From contig NZ_WPIK01000004.1 in NCBI RefSeq assembly GCF_009754915.1, forward strand, positions 62,001-126,000: 64,000 nt of DNA, written 5' to 3'. Each line of letters begins with the position of its first letter. Positions within the stretch are counted from its first letter, which is position 1. Source of the stretch: Mucilaginibacter arboris. Its GTDB lineage: Bacteria > Bacteroidota > Bacteroidia > Sphingobacteriales > Sphingobacteriaceae. A program made the position numbers and the translations under genes. Shown here one piece after another: positions 8,706 through 17,405 of the stretch. Under the pieces are notes generated by a model. It made no database searches. It was not told the origin of the DNA and saw only the letters and a program-made list of their open reading frames with translations.

Positions 8706-8713
8706 TAACTTTG
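8706..8713 (+). promoter_or_regulatory. TAnnTTTG -7 box upstream of fur-family gene
   Basis: TAACTTTG on the plus strand, 18 bases before the ATG at 8732. Gives a transcript leader of roughly 12 bases. No clear -33 element. Confidence 0.45.
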
Positions 8714-8731
8714 ATCTGATAAATAATCAGC

Positions 8732-9205
8732 ATGGCCCAACAGGAAACCATAGAAATGGTTAAAAAAATTTTCGAGGCTTACCTTGAAAATAAAAGTCTT
8801 CGTAAAACACCAGAGCGTTTTGCTATCCTTGAGGAGATTTATTCCCGGAGCGACCACTTTGATGTAGAATCGCTTTACATCCACATGAAAAATAAAAAGT
8901 ACCGGGTTAGCCGGGCAACAGTTTATAACACTTTAGAACTGCTGCTTTCATGCGATCTGGTCACCAAGCACCAGTTTGGAAAAAATATGGCCCAGTTTGA
9001 AAAATCTTACGGTTATAAACAGCATGATCATATCATCTGTTTAAACTGCGGCCGGGTGGTTGAATTTTGCGATCCGCGCATCGGACAGATTCAAAACATG
9101 ATGGGCGATTTATTGAAGTTTGAGATTAAACACCATGCGATGAATATGTATGGAGATTGTTCACGTTTAAAAGCAGGCTACTGCGAGTTCTATTCTAAAA
9201 ATTAA
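8732..9205 (+). CDS. Fur family transcriptional regulator
   Basis: A 157-residue metal-responsive DNA-binding protein. An N-terminal winged helix (residues 1-85, with [12 protein letters not shown] as recognition helix) is followed by the metal-binding dimerisation domain with HDH at 98-100 and Cys-Leu-Asn-Cys at 103-106. A second CxxC, often present in Fur/PerR, is not seen; the C-terminus has [13 protein letters not shown] instead, a wider cysteine spacing. Whether it senses iron, zinc or peroxide cannot be decided here. It lies 19 bases upstream of purA and is probably cotranscribed with it. Confidence 0.88.
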   Translation: MAQQETIEMVKKIFEAYLENKSLRKTPERFAILEEIYSRSDHFDVESLYIHMKNKKYRVSRATVYNTLELLLSCDLVTKHQFGKNMAQFEKSYGYKQHDHIICLNCGRVVEFCDPRIGQIQNMMGDLLKFEIKHHAMNMYGDCSRLKAGYCEFYSKN

Positions 9206-9224
9206 ATTCTGATAAACCAAATAA

Positions 9225-10499
9225 ATGGCTGTTGATGTATTATTAGGCCTTCAGTGGGGAGATGAAGGCAAAGGAAAAATTGTGGACGTACTTTGTCCGC
9301 ATTACGATTTAATCGCCCGTTTTCAAGGCGGCCCAAATGCCGGGCACACGTTGGAGTTTGACGGACAAAAATATGTGCTGAATACGATCCCTTCCGGTAT
9401 TTTTAATGAAAAAACCCTAAACCTGATTGGTAACGGTGTTGTTATCGATCCGATTACTTTAAAGCGAGAACTTGACAACCTCAAAAAAGCAGGTTTTGAT
9501 CCGGTTGCAAAAGGTAAATTAGTTATTGCCCGTAAAGCACACCTCATTTTACCTACACATCAGTTGCTGGACGCTGCTTCCGAAAGTAAAATGGGTGCTG
9601 ATAAAATTGGCTCAACGCTAAAAGGAATCGGGCCAACTTATATGGATAAAACCGGCCGTAACGGTTTACGTGTGGGTGATACCATGTTGCCGGATTTTAA
9701 GGAACGCTACAATAAGTTAGTAGAAAAGCATAAATCTATCTTGATTCATTACGGAGAAATCCCTGATTTTTCTGAAAAAGAAACAGCGTTTTTTGAAGCC
9801 GTAGAATTGTTAAAAAGCATTCCGCATGCGGATAGTGAGCATTTGGTAAACAAGTATTTAAAAGAAGGAAAAACAGTGTTGGCAGAAGGCGCGCAAGGTA
9901 CCATGCTGGATGTTGATTTTGGCTCCTACCCTTTTGTAACTTCTTCCAACACTACGGCTGCCGGCGCTTGCACTGGTTTAGGCATTGCGCCAAAAAATAT
10001 TGGCGAGGTAATCGGGATTTTTAAAGCTTACTGCACACGTGTAGGAAGCGGGCCTTTTCCAACAGAACTGGAAAACGAAACCGGAGAAGAATTACGCAAA
10101 CTTGGCCATGAATTTGGCGCTACCACTGGCCGGCCACGGCGGACAGGCTGGATTGATTTGCCTGCTTTAAAATATGCGATTTTGTTAAATGGTGTAACAC
10201 AGTTAGTGATGACGAAAGCCGATGTTTTAAGTGGGTTTGATAAAATTTATGCTTGTACGCATTACGCTTATCCAACAGAAACTATCGATTACATGCCTTA
10301 TGATATTTGTACTGTAAAACCAGAACCGGTTTTAAAAGAAATTGAAGGCTGGCACGAAGACTTAACAGGAATTACAGAAATCAACCAAATACCGGAAAAG
10401 CTAAAAGCTTATATTGATTTTTTGGAAGCTGAAGTTGGCGTACCGGTAAAATACTTATCTGTTGGCCCGGACAGGAAACAAACGCTTATTTTACAATAA
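9225..10499 (+). CDS. purA: Adenylosuccinate synthase
   Basis: Joins IMP and aspartate, using GTP, to give adenylosuccinate in AMP synthesis; cytoplasmic. The GTP-binding/catalytic loop GDEGKGK is at residues 12-18 (catalytic Asp13), the catalytic His41 sits in GPNAGHTL, and the conserved TTGRPRRTGW segment is near residue 303. Length 424 residues is standard. It follows the fur-family gene by 19 bases and precedes pabB by 45 bases. Confidence 0.97.
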   Translation: MAVDVLLGLQWGDEGKGKIVDVLCPHYDLIARFQGGPNAGHTLEFDGQKYVLNTIPSGIFNEKTLNLIGNGVVIDPITLKRELDNLKKAGFDPVAKGKLVIARKAHLILPTHQLLDAASESKMGADKIGSTLKGIGPTYMDKTGRNGLRVGDTMLPDFKERYNKLVEKHKSILIHYGEIPDFSEKETAFFEAVELLKSIPHADSEHLVNKYLKEGKTVLAEGAQGTMLDVDFGSYPFVTSSNTTAAGACTGLGIAPKNIGEVIGIFKAYCTRVGSGPFPTELENETGEELRKLGHEFGATTGRPRRTGWIDLPALKYAILLNGVTQLVMTKADVLSGFDKIYACTHYAYPTETIDYMPYDICTVKPEPVLKEIEGWHEDLTGITEINQIPEKLKAYIDFLEAEVGVPVKYLSVGPDRKQTLILQ

Positions 10500-10513
10500 T
10501 CAAATTTTGGGGT

Positions 10514-10527
10514 GGTAAAAGAAGCAT
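10514..10527 (-). repeat. R14-A copy between purA and pabB
   Basis: Exact GGTAAAAGAAGCAT (ATGCTTCTTTTACC on the minus strand), followed on that strand by ACCCCAAAATTT. It occupies the short purA-pabB gap, 15 bases after the purA stop. Confidence 0.8.
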
Positions 10528-10544
10528 TCATCCTTGATGTAAAA

Positions 10545-11783
10545 ATGTTTAAAAGAAAAGCCCTTTATTGGGCTTCTTCTTTTAATACAGCTTGCGTTTT
10601 TGATTCTAATGGGTTTGCAGATGCTTATTCTAAGTTTGATTTGATGATTGCTGCCTGTGCAGAAGACGAACTGGAAGCTAATATCGGTACTTCTTTTATC
10701 GACCTAAAATCTTTCAAAAAAAAACATCCAAAGAAATGGCTTCCGGGTTTTTTAAGTTACGATCTGAATAACGAAATTGAATATCTTTCCTCAAAAAATC
10801 CCGATCAGCTTCAATTTCCTGATTTGTATTTTTTCCTTCCGAAGCATGTTCTTTTGTTGAAAGAAAATCAACTTAAAATATTTTCTGATCAGGCAGAAGA
10901 TGTTTATAACCAGATCGATCAAACAACAATTCCAAGCTCAAAACAAAAACCAAAAGTTCAAATTCAGGCAAGGATCAGCAAAGAAAGCTATCTGCAAAAA
11001 GCAGAACGAATCCGTAGGCATATCATTCGTGGTGATATTTATGTAACTAATTTTTGTCAGGAGTTTTATGCTGAAAATGCTCAAATAGATCCTGCTTTCG
11101 TTTTTGATCAGCTCAATACAGTTTCGCCAACCCCTTTTGCCTGTTATTTTAAAGCTGGAAATAAATATATTTTATCTGCCAGTCCGGAACGTTTTTTGGC
11201 AAAAAGAGAAAGTAAACTAATTAGTCAGCCAATAAAAGGAACAGCGCCGAGATCAGCTTTTGCGGCAGAAGATGAACACCGAAAAAACATCCTTAAAAAC
11301 AGCATCAAAGAAAAATCAGAAAACGTAATGATTGTGGATTTGGTGCGAAATGACCTGACAAAAAGCGCAATTGCAGGAACGGTAAAGGCAGAAGAACTTT
11401 TTGGTATTTACAGTTTTACACAAGTGCATCAAATGATCTCGACAATAACTGCAGCATTAAATCAAGATGTTGATGTGGTTGATGCCATAAAAAACACTTT
11501 TCCTGCTGGTTCCATGACTGGTGCGCCCAAAATAAAAGCGATGCAATTGATGGAAGAATTTGAAGGCAGTAAAAGAAGCATTTATGCAGGTTCTGCCGGT
11601 TACTTTTCTCCTGATGGTGATTTTGATTTTAATGTAGTTATCCGTTCAATTCTTTATAATGCAGCAAATAAATATCTAAGTTTCCAGGTTGGCAGTGCAA
11701 TTACTTTTTTAGCTGATTTAGAAGCAGAATATGAAGAATGTTTGCTTAAAGCAAGTGCGATTATTAAGGTTTTGGGTGGATAA
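10545..11783 (+). CDS. pabB: Aminodeoxychorismate synthase component I (anthranilate synthase I family)
   Basis: Chorismate-utilising enzyme that makes 4-amino-4-deoxychorismate for p-aminobenzoate and folate, in the cytoplasm. The C-terminal chorismate-binding domain has all family signatures: GDIYVTNFCQEF, PIKGTAPRS, KSENVMIVDLVRNDL, GSMTGAPKIKAMQLME and DFDFNVVIRS. The PIKGT motif favours PabB over anthranilate synthase. From ATG 10545 it has 412 residues. A GTG at 10512 would add eleven residues, but those codons are read from the R14 repeat at 10514-10527, so they are probably not coding. No glutaminase partner is adjacent; a class IV aminotransferase (pabC-like) starts the window. A one-mismatch R14-A copy lies at 11568-11581. 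Confidence 0.85.
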   Translation: MFKRKALYWASSFNTACVFDSNGFADAYSKFDLMIAACAEDELEANIGTSFIDLKSFKKKHPKKWLPGFLSYDLNNEIEYLSSKNPDQLQFPDLYFFLPKHVLLLKENQLKIFSDQAEDVYNQIDQTTIPSSKQKPKVQIQARISKESYLQKAERIRRHIIRGDIYVTNFCQEFYAENAQIDPAFVFDQLNTVSPTPFACYFKAGNKYILSASPERFLAKRESKLISQPIKGTAPRSAFAAEDEHRKNILKNSIKEKSENVMIVDLVRNDLTKSAIAGTVKAEELFGIYSFTQVHQMISTITAALNQDVDVVDAIKNTFPAGSMTGAPKIKAMQLMEEFEGSKRSIYAGSAGYFSPDGDFDFNVVIRSILYNAANKYLSFQVGSAITFLADLEAEYEECLLKASAIIKVLGG

Positions 11784-11800
11784 AATTTTTAGCTTATTGG

Positions 11801-12064
11801 TCAGTCATAATAATGGCCGTAACATTTAACAATCTCTATAACAGATTCTTTTATAACGTAAATTAAACGATGTTCATCATTAATTCTTCTCGACCAGTAA
11901 CCCGAAAAGTCACCTTTTAGTGGTTCTGGTTTTCCTAATCCAACAAAAGGAGTTTTTTGAATATCAGAAATCAGTTCAAATATTTTAAAAACCAATTTTG
12001 CATTTTCAAATTTATAAAGCTGAAGTTCTTTTAAAGCTGTTTCTGAAAATTGTACAGCTCGCAT
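11801..12064 (-). CDS. YoeB family type II toxin (ribosome-dependent mRNA endonuclease)
   Basis: An 87-residue RelE/YoeB-fold protein expected to cut mRNA on the ribosome. Glu47, Arg66 and His84 align with the catalytic E46, R65 and H83 of E. coli YoeB, and the C-terminal HYYD fits the family ending. The segment PEPLKGDFSGYWSRRINDEHRLIY is typical. It overlaps the antitoxin stop by one base (TAATG), so the pair is translationally coupled. It is convergent with pabB, 17 bases away. Confidence 0.9.
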   Translation of the reverse strand: MRAVQFSETALKELQLYKFENAKLVFKIFELISDIQKTPFVGLGKPEPLKGDFSGYWSRRINDEHRLIYVIKESVIEIVKCYGHYYD

Positions 12065-12306
12065 TATGAAAAATTACCAGTAAGATAAGCGTTTAATTCT
12101 TCCATTGAAAACGTTTTGCTTTTACCTTCGGATAATTCTTTTATAGCAGATTTCACTGAATTAAAATAGGTTACATTATCAGAAGGCATTTCTTTTTTAA
12201 TACTTATTATTATTTCTGACTGCTTATTATCTTTCACCCAACCTTCAATTTTTTTAAAAAGTTCTATATCAAATTCTGCAGCGGTTATTTTGAATGTAGC
12301 TTCCAT
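12064..12306 (-). CDS. Antitoxin partner of the YoeB toxin
   Basis: An 80-residue small acidic/basic protein directly upstream of the YoeB gene, with its stop codon overlapping the toxin start. The C-terminal stretch SFSMEELNAYL-like (KTFSMEELNAYL) resembles the toxin-neutralising tail of Phd/YefM or RHH antitoxins, while the N-terminal half does not show a clear textbook Phd domain. The call rests mainly on position and size. Such antitoxins normally repress their own promoter; no obvious operator palindrome was noticed in the 128-base upstream gap. Confidence 0.8.
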   Translation of the reverse strand: MEATFKITAAEFDIELFKKIEGWVKDNKQSEIIISIKKEMPSDNVTYFNSVKSAIKELSEGKSKTFSMEELNAYLTGNFS

Positions 12307-12434
12307 ATTGGTGTCTTTTCTATAAAGCTAAGTATTCTATTATAAAATGAGTAATCGTTTTAACATTGAAGCCAAGTGAGTTTACGTTATCCTATATATT
12401 AAAAAAATTAGTAAGACTGGCTTTATAATTACCA

Positions 12435-13238
12435 TTATTGCTTTATATAATACTTCATAGCTTCCGGGATCCGTTTCTGAATATTAGCAATCCGGGTTTC
12501 ATCGGACGGGTGTGTACTTAAAAACTCTGATTGTTGTTGTCCGCCGCCTTGCGCTGCCATTCGTTTCCAAAAAGTCAAAGCTTCATGAGGATCATAGCCC
12601 GCCATCGCCATAAAAGTTAACCCTAAACGATCAGCTTCTGTTTCCTGTCCACGGCTGTATTTAAGCAAAGCTAACTGACCAACGGTTCCGTAAGATTGAT
12701 TGATAATATTAACCAATGCAGAGGAAGAACCGCTTGCAGCAACACCAATGGCAGAACCTAAACCCTGTGCAATATATTGTTGTGAAATTCTTTCTGCTGA
12801 GTGTTTGGCAATGGCATGGCCAATTTCATGTCCCATAACAGTTGCTAAACCTGCATCGTCTTTGGTTATTGGTAAAATGCCGCTATAAACAGCTACTTTT
12901 CCACCTGGCATACACCAGGCATTTACTTCTTTGCTTTCAATCAGGTTAAATTCCCACTTAAAATTATAATTATTGGCGTAACCGTTATCCTTTAAATAAC
13001 GCTCGATAGCTGAAGCTAATCTTCCCCCAATCCGTTTAACCCGCTGTGCATCTGCTGTATTATTAATAACTTTTGTTTTAGGGTCTGATAATAGCTGGCG
13101 GTAACTTTGTGCAGCCGATTGGTTTACCTGCTCATCACTCACTGCAATAAATTGTTTACGGCCGGTGATGGGAACACTCGAACAGGAATTAAGTATAATT
13201 GCCGAAGCAAGCAGGATAACTGCATATATCTTTTTCAT
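12435..13238 (-). CDS. M48 family zinc metalloprotease, lipoprotein
   Basis: A 267-residue periplasmic lipoprotein protease of the BepA/LoiP type. A signal peptide ends in a lipobox with Cys19 (LNSCSS). The zinc motif HEIGH is at 137-141 and the third ligand lies in RGQETEADRLG near residue 206. A role in outer-membrane protein quality control is known for the family and inferred here. It starts six bases after the end of plsY, so the two are probably cotranscribed. Confidence 0.9.
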   Translation of the reverse strand: MKKIYAVILLASAIILNSCSSVPITGRKQFIAVSDEQVNQSAAQSYRQLLSDPKTKVINNTADAQRVKRIGGRLASAIERYLKDNGYANNYNFKWEFNLIESKEVNAWCMPGGKVAVYSGILPITKDDAGLATVMGHEIGHAIAKHSAERISQQYIAQGLGSAIGVAASGSSSALVNIINQSYGTVGQLALLKYSRGQETEADRLGLTFMAMAGYDPHEALTFWKRMAAQGGGQQQSEFLSTHPSDETRIANIQKRIPEAMKYYIKQ

Positions 13239-13244
13239 GGTTTA

Positions 13245-13892
13245 TTAGACTACTTTCTTTTTGAAAAAGTTTACTTTGGATTCTTTCCCTTTCATTAAAC
13301 GCTCTATATTTTTTTGATGCGTAACCAAAATTAATACACAAATACACATACCGTAAACAATAATGGACCGTACAGAAACGTGAAAAACAAAAATGGTACT
13401 GAGCGGAAAAGTAAACCCAGCGGCAATAGAGCTAAGCGAAACGTATCTGGTGATCAACAAGACTAACAAAAAAACCAATATGCAAAGTAAAGATGCCTGA
13501 AGATGTACAGCGAGAATCATTCCGGTTAATGTTGCAATTCCTTTTCCACCGCGAAAACCTGCAAAAATTGGAAATAGATGTCCCATAACAGCAGTGATCC
13601 CTAAAGCAAGCTGATAATTAACAAACTGGACGGAATGGTGCGGACCGGTAACTGATAAACCAATAAAAAAGGCAAGGCTTGTAGCAGCATAACCTTTCAG
13701 AATATCGATCAGCATAACCGGAATACCTGCTTTTTTACCTAAAACACGGAAGGTATTTGTAGCCCCTGCATTACCACTTCCATATTCCCTAACATCTACG
13801 CCGTAAAAAGATTTACCTATCCAAACTGCAGTAGGGATCGATCCAATTAAATACGCTAAAATAAGTGCCCAGACTGAGTATATAGAAATCAT
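13245..13892 (-). CDS. plsY: Glycerol-3-phosphate acyltransferase (acyl-phosphate dependent)
   Basis: Integral inner-membrane enzyme that makes lysophosphatidate from acyl-phosphate and glycerol-3-phosphate, the first acylation of phospholipid synthesis. The 215 residues include the three conserved family motifs: GSIPTAVWIGK, GSGNAGATNTFRVLG and GFRGGKGIAT, with five or so membrane helices. Length is normal. plsX, its usual supplier, is not in the window. A degenerate R14-B word (ACACTGTTTTTATT) lies just upstream at 13923. Confidence 0.95.
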   Translation of the reverse strand: MISIYSVWALILAYLIGSIPTAVWIGKSFYGVDVREYGSGNAGATNTFRVLGKKAGIPVMLIDILKGYAATSLAFFIGLSVTGPHHSVQFVNYQLALGITAVMGHLFPIFAGFRGGKGIATLTGMILAVHLQASLLCILVFLLVLLITRYVSLSSIAAGFTFPLSTIFVFHVSVRSIIVYGMCICVLILVTHQKNIERLMKGKESKVNFFKKKVV

Positions 13893-13952
13893 CTCAATGC
13901 AATATTAGTAAAATTGCTATGCACACTGTTTTTATTTGGAGAAAAAACATCA

Positions 13953-14795
13953 TTAAACTGCTTTAAGGCTTAAATCCAGGCTTTTAACCGAATGTGTAAG
14001 TGCACCGGAAGAAATATAATCTACTCCCGTTGCAGCATATTCCTTAATATTTTCTAATGTTATCCCGCCCGAAGCTTCGGTTATGTATTGCTTGTTAATT
14101 AATTTAACAGCTTCTTTTAACTGATGTGGCGAAAAGTTATCCAGCAAAATCCGATCTGCACCGCCTTCTTCTATCACCTGCTGCAACTCATCCATATTAC
14201 GGACCTCAATCTCTATCTGTAAATTTTTATGTTGATCGATTAAATACTGCCGTGCTTCTTTTATCGCCTGTTTTATGCCGCCTGCGTAATCAACATGGTT
14301 ATCTTTAATCAAAATCATATCGTACAAGCCAAAACGATGGTTAACACCGCCGCCAATACGTACTGCCCATTTCTCTAAATAGCGCATTCCGGGCGTTGTT
14401 TTACGGGTATCTAATATTTTAACACCGCTACCTTTTACCAGTTGTACAATTTGATTGGTTTTTGTTGCGATACCAGACATTCTTTGCATGCAATTTAGCA
14501 CCAGTCGTTCGGCTTTTAAAATGCTTTGTGCGCTTCCTGCTACATATAAAACAATATCCCCAGGTTGGATAATTGCACCATCTTGTAATAAAACCTGTAC
14601 TTGTAAATCAGGATCAACCGTATGGAATATTTGCAAAGCAATTTCCACTCCTGCCAGTATGCCTGCTTCTTTTACCAGCAATTTTGCTTTGCCTTTAGCA
14701 TTGGCAGGAATAGTTGCCAGAGAAGTGTGGTCGCCATCGCCAACATCTTCTGCCAGAGAAAGATCAATAAAATTTTGAATGATTTTTAAATCCAA
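13953..14795 (-). CDS. nadC: Nicotinate-nucleotide pyrophosphorylase (quinolinate phosphoribosyltransferase)
   Basis: Converts quinolinate and PRPP to nicotinate mononucleotide in de novo NAD synthesis; cytoplasmic. The 280 residues show the family landmarks EDVGDGDHTS near the start, LNCMQRMSGIAT, DTRKTTPGMR and the C-terminal EASGGITLENI. The only usable start in frame is a TTG at 14793-14795; no ATG exists before an upstream stop. Two one-mismatch R14-A words fall inside (14252-14265 and 14663-14676). The window also has nadK (42.8 kb). Confidence 0.95.
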   Translation of the reverse strand: MDLKIIQNFIDLSLAEDVGDGDHTSLATIPANAKGKAKLLVKEAGILAGVEIALQIFHTVDPDLQVQVLLQDGAIIQPGDIVLYVAGSAQSILKAERLVLNCMQRMSGIATKTNQIVQLVKGSGVKILDTRKTTPGMRYLEKWAVRIGGGVNHRFGLYDMILIKDNHVDYAGGIKQAIKEARQYLIDQHKNLQIEIEVRNMDELQQVIEEGGADRILLDNFSPHQLKEAVKLINKQYITEASGGITLENIKEYAATGVDYISSGALTHSVKSLDLSLKAV

Positions 14796-14837
14796 TTGAA
14801 TAATATTTTGAGATCAAAAGTAATTATTTTGGCTAAT

Positions 14838-15233
14838 CTACTGGCCTTTTTCTGCTTCAATATGCAAGTCTGTAATCTCCTGGTTACCGTTTGTAATTTT
14901 AAGCGAGTAAGAAACACGAAAATTTCCGTTGCTGGTGCGTAACTGCACAACTGCATATTGAAGGCTTGGGTTCGTTTCAATACGATGGATAACTTTTACA
15001 GATACAGGTTTGTTTTGAGTAAAAAAGTTAGTTAACAGCGTTTCGGCCTGAGCTTTGGAAACATCTTTTTCATCATCTAAAATACTAAACTCCATACTTG
15101 CAGCAAATTGTTTAGCCAATTCATGTGCCTGGCCTTGCTGTAATAAAGCAGCAATTTTATCAATCGGGCCTGCAAAAAAAACATTGCTAAAAACAGTAAA
15201 GAACAATAAAGTGCTAACAATAGGTTTCATCAT
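14838..15233 (-). CDS. DUF4783 domain protein
   Basis: A 131-residue exported protein with a signal peptide (first 21 residues, cleavage near FAG). The mature part, with IAALLQQGQAHELAKQF and the final AEKGQ, matches the DUF4783 family of Bacteroidota, which has an NTF2-like fold and unknown function. It is upstream of nadC on the same strand, 42 bases away; this pairing is common in the phylum. The 109-base upstream gap separates it from the divergent gpmI. Confidence 0.8.
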   Translation of the reverse strand: MMKPIVSTLLFFTVFSNVFFAGPIDKIAALLQQGQAHELAKQFAASMEFSILDDEKDVSKAQAETLLTNFFTQNKPVSVKVIHRIETNPSLQYAVVQLRTSNGNFRVSYSLKITNGNQEITDLHIEAEKGQ

Positions 15234-15330
15234 TGGTTATAATTAAACTTTTTACGCATAAAACTAAAGTAATTTACAACAAATTTACCGGCTCTTAATA
15301 TAATTCATCATTTTACTTATCCCGATCAAG

Positions 15331-15338
15331 TATATTTG
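15331..15338 (+). promoter_or_regulatory. TAnnTTTG -7 box directly before gpmI
   Basis: TATATTTG ends four bases before the GTG start at 15343, so the predicted transcription start falls on or right beside the start codon, implying a leaderless or near-leaderless message. Confidence 0.5.
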
Positions 15339-15342
15339 CCCT

Positions 15343-16866
15343 GTGGAAAAAAATAAAAAAGTTGCCTTATTAATTTTAGATGGCTGGGGTTATGGAAATA
15401 ACGATCCATCTAATGCAATTCTTGCTGCAAATACACCATTTTTTAATCATTTAAAAGAAACTTATCCCAATTCTACTTTAGAAGCTTCGGGAGAAGCCGT
15501 TGGTTTGCCTGCCGGGCAAATGGGCAACTCAGAAGTTGGCCACATGAACCTGGGTGCCGGAAGGGTGGTTTACCAGGAGTTGGGCCGTATCCATAAATCT
15601 ATTACTGATGGCGATTTTTTTAAAAACCCAATTCTTACCCAGGCTTTTGAATACGCCCGGCAAAACAACAAACAAGTCCATTTGATGGGTTTGGTTTCTG
15701 ATGGCGGCGTTCATGCGCATACCAATCATTTAAGGGCTTTGTGCGATTTGAGCCAGCAATATAACCTGCAAAAAGTTTTTATACATGCTTTTTTGGATGG
15801 CCGGGATACTGATCCAAATTCTGGAATCGAGTACATTGAAAAGCTGGAAGATTATATCAAAAATACACCGGTAAAAACAGCATCAGCCATTGGCCGCTAT
15901 TATGCAATGGACCGCGATAACCGTTGGGAACGTGTAAAATTAGCTTATGATTTATTGGTGAATGGCGTTGGGACACCGGTAAAAGATATTGCTGCTGCAA
16001 TTAAAGATTCTTACGCTGAAGGCGTTACGGATGAATTTATAAAACCGGTTGTAAAAGTTGATAATCAAGGAAAACCAATTGCTGTAATCCAGCAAGATGA
16101 TGTGGTAATTTGCTTTAATTTCCGTACAGACCGAGGACGGGAAATTACAGCAGCATTAACACAAAAAGCTTTTCCGGAGCAGAATATGCACCCGTTAAAG
16201 CTGAAATACATTACCATGACTTCTTATGATGAAAGTTTTAAGGGCGTAGAAGTGGTGTTTACCAAAGATGATTTGATTAATACTTTGGGCGAGATTTTGC
16301 AATACGCTGGCAAGAACCAGATCCGGATTGCAGAAACAGAAAAATATCCGCACGTTACTTTCTTCTTCTCCGGAGGAAGGGAAAAAGAATTTGCCAACGA
16401 GAAACGTTTATTAGTCCCATCACCAAAAGTTGCTACTTACGATTTGCAACCAGAAATGAGTGCCGAAGGCATCAAAGATAAAATTATACCAGAACTGGAA
16501 AGTGGCTGGCCAGATTTTGTCTGCCTCAATTTTGCTAATCCGGATATGGTTGGGCATACAGGTGTTTTTAATGCAGTTGTAAAAGCGGTAGAAACCGTTG
16601 ATGCCTGCGTAAAAGAAGTTGTAGAAACCGGTATCCGTAATGGGTATTCTTTCATCATCATTGCAGATCATGGCAATGCAGATTACATGATCAACAACGA
16701 TGGTTCGCCCAATACTGCGCACACTACTAACTTGGTTCCGTGTATTTTAATTGACCCGGATTATAAACAGGTAAAAAACGGTAAGCTGGGCGATATTGCA
16801 CCAACTGTCCTTAAAATTCTGGATGTCGATATTCCTGCTGAAATGACCGGAAATGTATTGGTATAA
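15343..16866 (+). CDS. gpmI: 2,3-bisphosphoglycerate-independent phosphoglycerate mutase
   Basis: Interconverts 3- and 2-phosphoglycerate in glycolysis; a cytoplasmic alkaline-phosphatase-superfamily enzyme with two Mn ions. Metal ligand Asp13 (LILDGWG) and the phosphorylated Ser63 (GNSEVGHMNLGAGR) are present, as are the FRTDRGREIT and ADHGNADYM segments. The length of 507 residues is normal. Start is GTG at 15343, supported by the promoter box immediately before it. Its last 14 bases overlap the next gene. Confidence 0.97.
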   Translation: MEKNKKVALLILDGWGYGNNDPSNAILAANTPFFNHLKETYPNSTLEASGEAVGLPAGQMGNSEVGHMNLGAGRVVYQELGRIHKSITDGDFFKNPILTQAFEYARQNNKQVHLMGLVSDGGVHAHTNHLRALCDLSQQYNLQKVFIHAFLDGRDTDPNSGIEYIEKLEDYIKNTPVKTASAIGRYYAMDRDNRWERVKLAYDLLVNGVGTPVKDIAAAIKDSYAEGVTDEFIKPVVKVDNQGKPIAVIQQDDVVICFNFRTDRGREITAALTQKAFPEQNMHPLKLKYITMTSYDESFKGVEVVFTKDDLINTLGEILQYAGKNQIRIAETEKYPHVTFFFSGGREKEFANEKRLLVPSPKVATYDLQPEMSAEGIKDKIIPELESGWPDFVCLNFANPDMVGHTGVFNAVVKAVETVDACVKEVVETGIRNGYSFIIIADHGNADYMINNDGSPNTAHTTNLVPCILIDPDYKQVKNGKLGDIAPTVLKILDVDIPAEMTGNVLV

Positions 16867-17398
16867 ATCCGCTTTTTATCGTTTCCGGTTTGCAGTCCTG
16901 GCTTTTCTGTTTGGCCTGGCTTCCTGCAAACCGGATATTCAGCAAAGTAAAACATCATATTTTAACCTGAGTCCTTACTTTTCCCTGCAGGCAAAAAAAT
17001 ATGCCCATGCAAATTTAAGTGTGCTAAAAACAGTATCCAGGAACGGGGAAGCAGAAACAAAAAAAGTCAAAATTGAGAATTGGGCAGGCGAACTTTCTGT
17101 TTTTGCCGAATCTGACATCAACAAACCTTCTTGGAGAAACAGTTATAAAACCACTGTTTCTGGCAACACCATTATTTATACGGCTTTAGAACCTGATTTA
17201 AAAACACGTGAAATTATTCTGAAAAGGGAAAACGACAAAGTAGTTTACCTGATGATTTTTAATGTAGTTACAAACAAGTTGTTTCAAACCAGGGAAAAAC
17301 TTACTTATTATCCTGATTCATTATATATTATTCAACGAAAACAACAAGTGCGTTTTTTAGGAACGAACAATTATTTAATTAAAGGAAAATTAAAATAA
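16853..17398 (+). CDS. Hypothetical lipoprotein
   Basis: A 181-residue protein I do not recognise. The N-terminus has a basic start, a hydrophobic stretch and a lipobox (FGLASC, Cys25), so it is probably an envelope lipoprotein. The rest is a mixed alpha/beta sequence with no known motif. Its ATG lies inside the last codons of gpmI (14-base overlap in another frame), suggesting translational coupling. It is convergent with the TPR gene, eight bases away. A one-mismatch R14-B word is at 17023-17036. Confidence 0.7.
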   Translation: MYWYKSAFYRFRFAVLAFLFGLASCKPDIQQSKTSYFNLSPYFSLQAKKYAHANLSVLKTVSRNGEAETKKVKIENWAGELSVFAESDINKPSWRNSYKTTVSGNTIIYTALEPDLKTREIILKRENDKVVYLMIFNVVTNKLFQTREKLTYYPDSLYIIQRKQQVRFLGTNNYLIKGKLK

Positions 17399-17405
17399 AA
17401 ATTTC

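Noticed and set aside
10512-10544. GTG at 10512 as the pabB start
   Set aside because: The added codons are read from the R14 word and a following spacer; ATG 10545 gives a normal family N-terminus.
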